DNA from: Patagioenas fasciata
Lineage: Eukaryota > Chordata > Aves > Columbiformes > Columbidae
DNA length: 64,000 nt
Reading direction: 5' to 3'
Assembly (NCBI RefSeq): GCF_037038585.1
Contig: NC_092523.1
Span: 47,261,501 to 47,325,500, forward strand
The notes under the pieces: generated by a model
The model's database searches: none
What the model was told of the DNA's origin: nothing
Seen by the model: the letters and a program-made list of their open reading frames with translations, nothing else
Program-made: the position numbers and the translations under genes
In this document: positions 48,034-60,700 of the stretch, in pieces
How the letters are laid out: every line of letters begins with the position of its first letter
How positions within the stretch are numbered: the stretch's first letter is position 1

Positions 48034-51000
48034 TTTATCTCATATCTGTATTTCATCTCATATTACTCATGTACCACAAACTATCACTGAAATCGCAGCA
48101 ACTATTTCTATAGAAACAAGACAGCAGTACCATCCATCAGTTACACTCCCAGTTAGAAGGAATGGGCTCCCTTCCCGATTGAAGCCAGGCGAGCATCCCC
48201 TTTTCCATCCCCAAGCCCTGCCTGCCAACTCAGCTGAGCAAGCCCGCTGGGAGCAGGTAGGCAGGACAGGCGTGCCAACATGTCTCCAGCCTCCAAAGTG
48301 AACCGCGTGAGAGAACTTCAGATAAATCTGAAATGTGATCGCAGCCCTGGGTTATGTCACACTACACAGCTCACATGGCTTGTGGACACCTGAAAGCCAA
48401 AGCACCATCCACAACTTATATTTTAGAACAATGTATTTGTTTGTTGTATTTTGCTGAGAGATTCAATCACATTTCACAAACAAAACCAAAAAGAGTGAAG
48501 GTGAAGAACTTCACTCAAGTAAACAGTCACAGCTGCAAGGAACAAGCACGGCCCACACGCCAACACTACTTTTTACAGGAGGTCAGTTCTGAGGCAGAAT
48601 CAGAAATATTTCCTTGCCTGAGAACAGAGGGAGAAAAAAACCTCACCTCCAGCCTTGCGCAATCAGCTTTTGAGCTGAGCACATGAGAGAGAAAACAACA
48701 CGTTGGCACGGCCAGGGGTGGGAAGGCAGGAGGACAGAAGCGCGTTTCACCTCAGCGTGGGGTGCTGAACCTGCACCCTGCTGCCTCTACCTGGGGGTCG
48801 GGAGGCAGGAACCGGAGGCAGAGCGGGAGGCCAGGCAGCATCCCCCAGCCCCAGCCTTAGAGCCTAGGCCTGTGGTTGCTGAGGTTACACCATCCTGGCT
48901 TTTGCAGCCAGAGATCTCACCTACTGGTTTGGCAAGACAGCCTGTTTCATTAAAAAAAAAAAAAAAAAAAGGAAAATTTAAGGAATGCAGTGTCAGAACC
49001 TGTTCATTTAAAGCTCAAAATTCAGTGAGTGGAAGCAGTTCAGCTGCAGTAAATGGCAATTCACATCATGTCACAGATCTGCGCTTGGCAGGGCTAGCAG
49101 CAGCTGGGGAGGACACGCTCAGCTTTGGGCCAGCACAGATGTTCCTCGAGAGTGTTGGGTCACCCCCGAGGTCATCAGCGAGGAAGCGCATTGCTGCTCG
49201 GACTGTAGCTGCTTGTGTTGGAACCAAAGAGGCTTGTTTTCATTACTGCCAGTCACGAGCACAAATGTTCACTCGAAAAGACGGAAAGACCAAGACAAAT
49301 AAGAGACTTGCATAATAGTTTTGTATTTTAAAAAACCCACCAAAACCCAAACAGTGCAGAGGACCTGGGAGCCAGTCCGGATGTAAAGTTAAACTCTTAA
49401 CTTTTCCTCACCCTGTGGGTTTTTTCCCCCAGAACTTTTCCAAACACAATGTTAGCAAATTAATTTTAAATTTTTAGCTCCCTGCCCACTTCCCCCCACC
49501 CCCAGCAGGCAAAGATTTTGCCCACATGGCTAAAATTCATCCAAGTTACAAACAACTGAAAACAGGTCTTTACAGTAGGAACTATTAAGCAACATTAATA
49601 ATAGGTAGATTGAGCAGCCCCACCTATAATAAGCAACAAATGCACCTCCCTAGAACAGATAGCACTTAGGTGGGTTGGTGTACTATGAAAACAAATCCTA
49701 TTGTTAATATTTTAAGATTTCTAGTTAATAAAATGCTCAAGACAGTTTTCCAGATTACTGCTTCTCTTAAGACATTTTTTTCTTATGACAGAAAAAAAGT
49801 GTTTTGTAAATTCTGCTTTTCTTTAGAGCACAAAGAACTTCTAATGCTTTAGGCTGAACACGAATTTAGTGATCAAACAGATCTAATGGGAACAAAGTAA
49901 TTTATACCATCTGAACAAAAGCTGTCATCATCTTCATTATAAGCCCTCATTTCTACAGTGTTCGGACAAAGGCAGGAGAGGAAGTTTATTGTGACACTCT
50001 GGTCACCTTAAAACCAAGTTCTATTTGGTTTCAAAATGAGGCACTGTGGTAGTTAACCTCTTGAAACAAAACCCTGCAATCAATTACCACTATCACATAA
50101 AACTAGCATGATGCATACACATATGCAAGAAAGGCAAATCAAGACTGAACAGGCAACACTAGTTTTTAGCACTATTTAACTCATTTGAATTTACAGCCTT
50201 GAGTATTCTTTAAAAGGCAGCAAGGTGTATAATTTTTTTTTTTTATTAGCACAGTAGGACATAACATTTGTTAAGTACCATTTACTAGGAAAACATTGTT
50301 GATAGCTGAACTGTTCCTGACTGAACCAATGGATTTATGCTGGCACAAACAGTAATAACACGGCAAACCCAAACTAAAATTTGTTTCAGGTTCACTCTGT
50401 TCTAGATCTGATCTCTGCACTTAATTAAGAAATATTATCATACAGCCACAACGGTACCTATCTAAGTTCTACCAACCAATGATGCAAGGAAACTCTGGAA
50501 AGATACTCCTGATCTCTTTTTCTGCTTCTCCTAGAATATCAAATATTCAATTTTTCCAATAGCTGTTATCTTTAAAGTTGGTTCTCATAAAGAGATGAGC
50601 CAATTAAAAAACTGTTTTCTGAGCAAAAATAATCTACAGTGATTATAAAAAGTTGAACATATATTTTGCTGAGCATAAGTATTTAACAGAAATACACCGT
50701 CAACAGCAGAACAGCACAGAATTGTTGCTGCTCCTGCCTCCTTCATTTTTTTTTGTGCCAGCACACTCAGCTGTAGGAAACAAAGAGATTTGCAAACCAT
50801 AGATTGTGTTCTTATGCCCAAAGCTGTTGCTGTGCAAGGTTCATATGCTGCTTCTCTGCATTTGATTATAGGGACTCTGATTAAACAGCAACACATCATT
50901 TTTCCTTTCCACTGCAGCTCTACCAATTCACACCATCCTTCTCCAAGGCTACTTGCTACTCTTATGCTACAGGATAAGGTACTTCTTTCATTAATTTCAA

Positions 51001-53261
51001 ACTATTGCTATGGTGACACACCCCATCTACCTGGCCACCTGGTTCCCATATAAGGACTAACAGAAATTAAAAGACCTTGGTGAAAATAGGTGCAGTGAGG
51101 GGAATCTGCCATCACAGACACAGAAATGTGCTTTGACACCATGACATGCAAAGAACACATATGTCAAGAGCTACCAACAACAAGAAGAAAGAAAGAGAAC
51201 AATGAAATATGAACTAAGCAACGGTCAGCTCCTCTGCGGATCTTCTCATCAAAAAAAGAAACTTTCAGTTTGATACAACTTAGCTGCCAGTTGTTGGATA
51301 ATTTTGGGGTGGGGGCAATCACAAAATATGAAAACATTAATGACTAATTTAAAAATTCTGTGACTAGTACAACCTCCACATCAAGCATGCAACATAGAAA
51401 AGATAACCAGACTTTAAAAGAAACCCCTAAAGATAATTGCAGATGAGGAATGCTAAATAATTATAATACCTTATGATTCTTGTAACACCACAATAAGGAA
51501 GAAGAGTAGATAAGCATAAAATACAAACTGAACATGCCCCCTCGCTTCAGTTCAAAACAGAGCTGAGGTGAACGTTTAGCTTTCCTTTTATATCACTTTG
51601 ATCATTTTTTGAAGCAGAGACAGAACAGAGATAAGGTTGCTGGGAAAACCAGTTGACAGAAGATTGAAATCAAGCTTTTACTTTAATGATACTGCTGTGT
51701 TACTATACTTATATACTTATTTCTCTTCAAATATAAGTATAGGTAAATCTTATAACCGGAAAGGTTCTTTGTATGGACTTGACAAAGCATGAAGTATGCC
51801 AAAGAGCATTTCTACAGCAGAAGAACTGTTTGTAGAATTCATACAAACAAAATAACAGGAGCTACAAGTTTCAAACAAGCCAGGAGTGCAGGTAACTTAC
51901 AGCATGGTCATTGAGAAAGGAAACATCTCCCTGAGTCCCTGTTTGGCAGAACAGGTAAAACGGTATTAATGGCTTCAAATTCTTCCTGAGAAACCTCACA
52001 CAACACTAGAAGCACTAACGTGACAGAGATGAAATGCTTCACAGACAAGACTCGACTAGGTGGGTACAGCCCCCTTGCCAAACGAACAAAAAAAAATTCC
52101 ACCCTGCCAACTGCCAATCCAGATAAACGCCAGCATTAGCACCTTAAGATATTTACACGGCTTTTTTGTTACCATCAGAAAACCTGACAACCATAATTAC
52201 TTTCCATTAGAAAATTCAGCAGTATCTTCCTTGTATGATCTCCATAAGCAAAAGTTTCTAACTTCAAATATAAAACATTAGCTTGAATTATTTCATAAGC
52301 ATGTATATTTGAATGGGGGCAAAGAACGTTAAAGTACTACAGAAGGTAATCAGTTTAATATCTTATCAATCAGCTGAACACATAACCCTCCTCACTGAAG
52401 CTACCAATTAGAACAATCGCTTCAGTGAGCAAAATGGAAATCATTATTCCTCCCCCTGCTATTAAACAATACAGACAGATTTTAGTGAGTAATCTCTTGT
52501 CCAACCTTTCCTTCCAGGTGAAGAGACTCTAGCAGTTTTAAGCCATTGCAGAAGTTTGAGGGTTACACAATGCCACAGGGCTTGTTCCAGCATAAGGCAG
52601 TTTCAGATTCAAGTTTAATCTTACCATTTCTGACAGATCAGGTCCCTCTGCACACGGACCATCCTCAGCAAGAGAAGCATGAATCTGAGCTAGAAACCAA
52701 CAGGAAGTGTTCCATAGGTACCCTTTTCCTATAGTGTTCTGAAAGCTGATATTCCAGTTGCAGTCAGTAGGTTTGCATTCTTCATCCCTGCTATAAAACT
52801 GCTATTTGCATTTCCTAGCCAAATGTAGAATCATACAGCTAACTGCTTTCTTGCACCATCACACCATATGCATGCCAAGTGGAAGCCAACAGCTTCCTAA
52901 GAGTTGTAAACTTAATAAAATGTCCTTTAAAAGTTCAAGTCAAGAATTACAATATACTGACAGATTTGTTTCACTATGAGTTTACATTCAAGTTGAACTT
53001 GCACCCTGTTAAATCATCCTGAAATAAGTGTTACCACCTAGTACTGCTTTACCAGAAATTCTTGGCCAGGGGTGGCAACTCAGAACAACAGGACTAAGCT
53101 TTCACTGCAGAAGTTCCATTCTGCTCTTAACCATCACAAGTCAAGAAGTTTGACTGCAAACACCTTTAATATGAATACAAAATTCACATCGGATATACAT
53201 TCTGGGGAATGTATATGAACTATTACAAGAGATTCTGACAGAACAAAAACATAAAGAAGGC
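48034..53261. other. Intergenic DNA between ARFIP1 and FHDC1
   Basis: Unique sequence, moderately GC-rich from about 48100 to 49250 and AT-rich beyond. It holds a poly(A) run at about 48951-48970 inside a 210-codon plus-strand open frame (48683-49315) of no known family. Part of the region may belong to long ARFIP1 3' UTR isoforms, since AATAAA hexamers occur on the minus strand near 50245 and 49989. Confidence 0.65.
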
Positions 53262-54577
53262 TCTGTCAGCCCAAGAATTTAATGAGGAATGATTAAAAAG
53301 TTTGATTTACAGTTACATTACAGTTGTGTTAAGCACTGAAACTTTAAGAATGTCAGCTGAAAGGCATTTGAACATACAGTACATAAATCATACAATTCAC
53401 ACCATTTTAAGTAACATATCTGAAGTATTTCATTTTACTTAACAGAACACAAAGCAGTGTAACATGTGCAAGACTCCAATATATTGAATTTTAAATGTCT
53501 ATGATAAAATTGACACAATTTTACACAAAAGGACTGAACGATTGATGGAGAAATTAAAAAAGTATCCTCCATGTTACTCCCATTACTGAAGTATGCTTTC
53601 CAATTACACAGAAGAACCATACTGGCCTCTGTCAAAATCATACCTGTCCATGAAGGTTAACTAAAAGCTTTAACTTGCTCTAAGTGTACAATGAAACAGT
53701 ATTTTTACATAGTCTCCTTCCCCTTGGGGGGAACTGACAAACCATTATGCGAAAGGGTTCTTGGATTATGTACACTGGTGGAAAATTCTATCTTATAAAA
53801 AGGCACATACCTGTGATTTAAGGCTAGTACGGTATTTTTTTCATAGAGAAAGTAAAATTTTAAATGAAATTAGTACACTGCATGGTTGGCCTCAATCAGC
53901 AAACCACTCGGTGCAAAGGAAAAATATGTGTTTAGAAGCCTCAGACTGACAGTGATTCTTGCTTTAGTGTTTTTCTTTTCTTTTTTGAGCCTATGATGGA
54001 AAGGTACATCTTTTAAAAAGACATTTGCTGCAATTCCACTAGTCAATGAGCCATCTGCTACTGTTGCCTTACATGCAGATATTGCATATAGGCCTTATAT
54101 TATTAATCTGCAAAATATTCTTTTAACACTCTCCTTTTTAAAAGTCATATGAAAATTACTAAAGACATTTTCTATATTCATCTATAAAATATCAGATGTC
54201 GCTACAAATGATGTAAACCTCCATTTGGAAATATTTTGACTAGCCACCAAAATGACCAGAAATCACAAATATAATTTGTCAGTGCAAATCTATAATAGTT
54301 TTCTTTCCCTTCCCTCCCTCCCCCTTCCCCATTACAGAAATAACCACCAGCCTTCACATACAAAAGGAGTGCTCTGTATTTGAAATGACAGAAATTATGT
54401 TTGGTTACCTTAAAGTCACCCACTTTCCCACCAAATTCAGTTTTATAGTATTATAAAAGGGGAAAAAATTAAAGCTGTCTGTGCAAGAATCACTACAACA
54501 GTCCTTCAACCCCAACCCTTAATTATTATAAGATTTAAAGGTTTTATGTTAACATTGGGTCCTCTTCTCTCATCTGA
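53262..54577 (-). other. ARFIP1: ARFIP1 3' untranslated region (predicted)
   Basis: Non-coding sequence after the stop. A plausible end is the minus-strand ATTAAA at 53283-53278, followed within 30-50 nt by a T/GT-rich stretch (TTTATGTTTTTGTTCTGT type). There is no canonical AATAAA nearby. A second ATTAAA is near 53163, and AATAAA hexamers further on (around 50245 and 49989) could serve longer isoforms. A G-rich run on the sense strand is at 54330-54307. Confidence 0.4.
54307..54330 (-). repeat. G-run tract in the sense of ARFIP1 3' UTR
   Basis: The minus strand reads GGGGAAGGGGGAGGGAGGGA and then AGGG: five G-runs of three or more with loops of 1-2 nt. This satisfies the usual G-quadruplex pattern. 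Confidence 0.85.
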
Positions 54578-54733
54578 TTACTGTTCTTCAAGCCAGGATG
54601 GGGCATCTGCTCCAGGAGTTTTCAATTTGATGTGGAACTGTTTAAGTGTCTGTTCAAGCTGCTTTTGATTCCCAGCAAAGTATGCCGCAATGGCATTGTG
54701 GAACAGAACAAGCTGATTGTGCAATACCTTAAC
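54578..54733 (-). CDS. ARFIP1: ARFIP1 last coding exon (51 aa and stop)
   Basis: Acceptor CCTACAG, then [20 protein letters not shown] and onward to PSWLEEQ, stop TAA at 54580-54578. It forms the final helix of the BAR domain plus a short acidic tail. It joins phase 0 to the exon ending at 63894. Confidence 0.95.
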   Translation of the reverse strand, partial: VKVLHNQLVLFHNAIAAYFAGNQKQLEQTLKQFHIKLKTPGADAPSWLEEQ

Positions 54734-57700
54734 CTGTAGGCAAGGACAGAAATGGATTAAGAGGAGGCAGATGTGAACATCATCACAGGTCAGTTATAGA
54801 AAAAAAAAGTATTTGAGATGCTAAGACTTCTTACAAGTTTATTTAATACAAGTTAAAAACCACAAATCCAAAATTCAAAATTTTTTAACATTAAGACAAT
54901 TTTGAGTTTTCGTAAGGTATGCTTAACAGTCAATACCAACTCAGTATGCGTGGATCAAGGCAATTCATGAAACAATATTATCAAATATCAAACACTTGAT
55001 TACAAGCACTTGTTTCACTGAAATTAGATGTCAAACCTCTGTTTAAGATACCCACCTGCAGACCAAATAGATTTCTGTGAGACAGTACATGACAAATGCA
55101 TTATCTAAGTATACAGTTCATTTATTTGACCCCCCTTTCAGAGTTGCTGTTTTCCAGCTCACATATACCCAAGTTAAATGAAACTGATGGTTTTTTTTCC
55201 CAGCAATATTTCTTGTCCCTCTTCTGTAACACCAGATTATTTACAGAACTTGGTCAATACCTTGATTACAACATCTGTGCAAAGTAGTCATGAAACACAC
55301 AGGTCACAGCAGTAATCAAGACTCAGGGAGAAAAGCACAGGAGCAGTTGGAGGGCATCACTGTTATTCTCCTTCCATCTGGTCTATGATGACAAGCCATA
55401 GCATTGATGAAGTCAAAGCTGAACAATTGTTATGTTTCCATCCCAGCACTAAACCCGAAGTTGTGAATGATGAACAGTAGTACGCTAAAAAAAGGCCGCT
55501 GCCCACCTCCTCTCGCAGCCAAAACCTGCCCTTTTGGTTCTTGAGCGTGTGTTCAGCCCAGCAACACCTCGCTCTTGTGTCAGAGCCCGAATCCCTACGG
55601 TGGTGACCCTGTGCATGTTTCCAGCTAAAAGACCCTGAGCCCAGCAGCATTTAGCCAACACACAAGAGAACAGAGGAACAGGGTGGCTGATGGGTCCAAA
55701 GGGAGAACGTGGTAGTCAGCAGATTTAGCTTTCTCTGCCCAAATTGTGGATCACTGCCCTGTCTGTCAGCACAACCCACAAGGAGAAGTCTACTCCTGTC
55801 ATGCTAGGAAGCAAAACTGTCCTTGGGCCAGGCTTGGCCTGTGCCTACCCGCTGACCGTGCTTGTTTCAACAGGTCATCTGGCTAACGTGCTTTTCTGAA
55901 ATGCATGCAACTCAATATAGAGATCCTTTATTGCCTTAATTTAAGAAAGGATCTCCAATTTAAAAAACCAACATTTATTAGGTATGCTGTTACACCAGAA
56001 GAATGTAACATCTACGCTATTACACAGAAATGTAATAATATACTTTTAAAATACAATACTTTGAGAAAAAAGGGCTGAGCATGCATACATGTGCATGTAG
56101 ATGTAAGTAAAAGTTTTCCAGTAAAAGCTGACATTTTTTAATGAGTATACAACAATTTTTTTTACAAATAGTCTCATTTCACGAATTAGATTTTGCCCAT
56201 GAACTGATGACTGTACAGACCTTTGTATCCTACTTGAGTGATAAACTCTTTGATGACACAAATTTTTTCTAAGTTGCTCCGACAATTTGAAAACTGGTAT
56301 TCCTGTGTTTTCTCCCCTAATAATTCAGGCGAATTTAAACTTAATAGATGTGAAATAATAGGCTTTTTGCCTCATTAACAGTGTAAAATGGTAGGTTCTT
56401 CCATCAAAAGGATCTCCAAAAAGAAACATGAGAGAAGCAGGTATGGGTAGAAAGGAGTCTGCAGTACACATCTTTCTCAGCATAGTCTTTTTCATTTACA
56501 GAAGACTTCACCAAATTCATGAGGTCCAGACACTTAAAGAGATGTAGAATATAGCTAACTACACTTTTTCAACAAACTTACAGTTCATCTTTTCAGAGTC
56601 AAGTAAGATGGTCTCTTTCAGTTCACGTGGGAAAGTAGTATATATATACACATATATTTTTTGTATCTATAAAAATGTGTATTTTAATCTCAAAAATTTT
56701 AAGTCACACAAGTGGAAAATATCAGAATACCACCAAGAGTTTACTTTTAAAAGTCAAGAGCAAAAAATTTAGCAAGTACAGTTTTTTTTTTCTTGAGCAG
56801 ATTCTTTCATCATTGACACACAAAGTTTCACACAGTCCAAGCTAGTTCCAGCACATTACTAAAATGCCACAAGAGTTTTATTCATACCATTTGTAGGAAC
56901 TCAAATAAAACAAGGGTAATTGATACACTGTCCCAGCCCAAGTTCATCAATTTGAGGCTAAATCAGTACTTCCTTAGGGGTAGCTTTTAACACAAAGCTT
57001 TTGTGAACTGCCCTGAAGTCTGCTGATAGTTTTATAAATTCAGTCAGGCCCAGGCTTCAAGTACGCGTGCACACACACACAGAAGCAGGAATTCACAACG
57101 TAGAGACAGATGATTCAGGCTGAAAAAATGTTTTGTTTTGGTGGGGTTTTTTTGAGCTACCAGAGCTACCTCTTTGCATGAGGTTCAATCCCCACACCAG
57201 AACTACCTCATCATAGTCTAAATTTCATGATCAATATCAAACTAGTTGCAGAGGTTCAAGATGTTACCATTTCCGCTCTCTTCCTTCAGAAGCTAATCGC
57301 TAAGTGAATCCCAAAAGTGATGGTGGGATCTTTTTATCTGTTGCTACATTCAGGCAACTTTAAGATTAAATTTCTGGAAAAAGACCACTTAAACTGCCTG
57401 ACACTGTACAATGAAGCTCTACAACAAAGCAGCAGCCAGCTAAGAGAAAAGTGAAAAAAGCTGTAACATCTCAAATCACCTGATGGCCACTGCAAAACCA
57501 CCTGCAATCACAGCTAAGAACTGGACAACATGTATTCACTTAAAACCAAGTTCAAACCTACCCAATTTTCCCATGAAAAGAATCTCAGCCTTGCCCACTC
57601 CTGTCTCCAGCCACTGATTCCCACTTCCACACTGTTTCACCTTAGCCCTCTGTTGACAAAACATTAATGCAGTTATGTAGTCAGTTGGATCAGATCTAGA

Positions 57701-60700
57701 TTAAAACTAACCAGACAACAACGTATTTGCTTTAACCTGCATCAGCTCCCCAATCTGATTCTCTGCACAGCTGCAAAAACACTTGTGTAAGCACAAGAAA
57801 GCAGGCAACGTGCGGTAAGGGGGACAGACTATTAAGGGACCACTTTTTTGTGCAGCAAAGCCTTGAAGACCACCGTGTTAAAAGCCAACTCTTCTAATCC
57901 AGTGAATAAGCATTCATCTTTCATTAAAATAATCTTAATGGTATGCTGCTAAAATACAGATTCCAGTGTATGACTAGCATGCCTGTCAAAAAGCCATAAT
58001 ATTTTACAGTTTAATATAATTTAAAATCACTGTTCCTTGTTAATTAATTACATACATCTATTTGTTCCTAATTACTAGCAGAGTAAGCACTCCATAATAG
58101 ACTTGGCAAAACAAAACTGAAGTTTGTGGATAAGCATAAGAAATGGGCATGCGCTAAACAGAAGACTTAGATTTCATATACAGAAGGTACTGTAGGTTGA
58201 ATTTGAGTTTTCACATTTCCTCTGGATGCTCTTAACATTTCACTTCTTTCTGAATATTGTCCTCTTCCCTCCACCTCCCTCTGAACACTGCATTTTCCAT
58301 GGCACAGTGAATACAGATTTCTTTATATCCAACCTCATTCAAACTGTTTCAGCCATCTCAACAGCCAGAAGAAATACCCCTGTTCTATCTTTCTGTTACT
58401 TTGTTCCTCCTCACAACCATCAGAATCCTCTCCCCTCGCTATCTTTATCTGAAGGTACTTGGTCTGAACAGTTATTTCATCTGGGTTTCCATTAGACTGC
58501 ATATTGCTTTCATTTGCAGAGGAAAGCATTTAAACACCAAACTCCTGAAGTACAACTCACAGAAACGCATTCAATTTCTTTCTTTACACAGAGATTTGAC
58601 ATTTCTCAAGTGCATACATGAATAACAGTTTTTCCTTTCTCAAAATAATGCCTTTTCAAAAAAATTTCAGTCGTAGAAATCTTTAAGCTAAGAACAGGAC
58701 ACCATCCCTATTAAAAAAAGTTATCTATTTGTAAGCTACAGATTTTGATTGTAGCGATTCTTATTACCCAATGCCACAGATTTCTACACAACTCTGCCAG
58801 CTGGGGATAGCCCTAACTTCAAACCCAGGCACTATAATGAAAGTGAACAGAAATCTTGTGTATCTTGGTTTTACAGACAGAAACTTGCAATCCCAGCTTG
58901 TCAAGGTTTAAGGCAAGATGGCAATAAACCGTGGCAGATGCTCCCTGTTATCCCCTCACTTGCCACCACCCCTTTCCTTTAGATCGGAAAGATGATTGGA
59001 AAGATAAGAGGAAAGGAAGAGAGACTTAGACTTCAAGTTGGAGAGTTTTTAAGGGTTTTACTAATGCTACTAATAGAGAATATATATACAAAATATACAA
59101 AACCACTCAAGTGCTCAATGTGGAGCTGGCGTCACTCCAGCAGTGGCGGAGCTGGGTGTGTGGAGCTGGCAGCTCCAGCAGGTGCAGCTCAGGCCCCCGG
59201 AAGTCACAGGCAGGACTTCACAGCAAACCGGAACCTGGTTGCAGGGATGCAGGGCCTGAGGCCTGTAGGTCACAGGCAGACAGACAGGATCCTCTCTGGA
59301 TGCCAGCCATGGTCGAAGAGAGAGTGACCCTTGTGATCACCCTTTTATATAGGGGGTATGACGATTATGGGATAGAATACTTCCATTGGTCAGTTCTAGT
59401 CACCTGTTCTATCCACCCCTCCTCAAACACGCCCCTCTCACAATGGAATGTGGGAAAACTTCTCAGTCTTTCTTGGCTACCATAGTAATAAATCTAAACA
59501 CGAGCTTCTTCAGCATTCCGTTGGTCTCTTATCAGCACCGAGTACAGCATCCTAGGAAAAATATGCAGCCTAAAACTCAGACAAGTACAGCCACCTAGAA
59601 GAACTTAGCTGAAAGAAAAATCACTAAAAGAGAACTGGTCTTGTTTTTAACAAAATCAGAACACAGCTTTACTGTATCACAGAATCACAGAATGTTAGGG
59701 AATGGGAGGGACCTCAAGAGATCATCCAGTCCAATTCCCCTGCCAGAGCAGGAACACCTAGATGAGGTTACACAGGAAGGTGTCCAGGTGGGTTTTGAAT
59801 GTCTCCCGAGTAGGAGACTCTACAGCCTCCCTGGGCAGCCTGTTCCAGTGCTCTGTCACCCTCACTGAGAAGTTTCTTCTCAAATTTAAGTGGAACCTCC
59901 TGTGTTACAATTTGAACCCATTACCCCTTGTCCTATGACTGGTTGTCATCGAGAAGAGCCTGGCTCCATCCTCATGACACTCATCCTTTATATATCTGTA
60001 AACATTCATGAGGTCACCTCTCAGTCTCCTTGTCTCCAAGCTAAAGAGACCCAGCTCCCTCAGCCTTTCCTCATAAGGAAGATGCTTCAGTCCCTTAATC
60101 ACCTTTGTTGCCCTGCGCTGGACTCTCTCCAGCAGTTCCCTGTCCTTCTTGAACTGAGGGGCCCAGAACTGGACATAGTATTCCAGGTGCAGTTCAGTTC
60201 TCTGAACCTTTGGGGGCTTTTAATTGAAATATTAACATATGAACCCAGGAGTAGAGGTACAAAGAGACTGCAACGACAGAATGCCTTTTTTACCCTAAAC
60301 ATAGGGCCAGCTGGATTATGGCTGTTTGGTGACATTAGCAGCAACACAGATTAACCAGAGCCCACCAGCCAGTTAAACCACTTTGCAGTGACAGCTTGAA
60401 TCACCTCCCAGTTTTCCATGCTCTGCTCATATGTCATGCTTAACCAAATATGGGACAAAACTTTTGAGTGGGAACATAATTGAGTGCATTTAGTGGAGGC
60501 ACAATTAGAAAAGAGCAACTATGATTCTGTTTTGACATTAATTTGTCAGGCAAAAAATATACAATTCTTTTTAATGTTTAATATTGGTCAGACTGTAAAA
60601 ACATTTATTGAGAGATAATGAACTGATTTATCTAATCTAAAATTAAATCCCAAATTGCCTAATTGCTTTGCTATGGTGAGGTTTCATTACACAATTCTGT

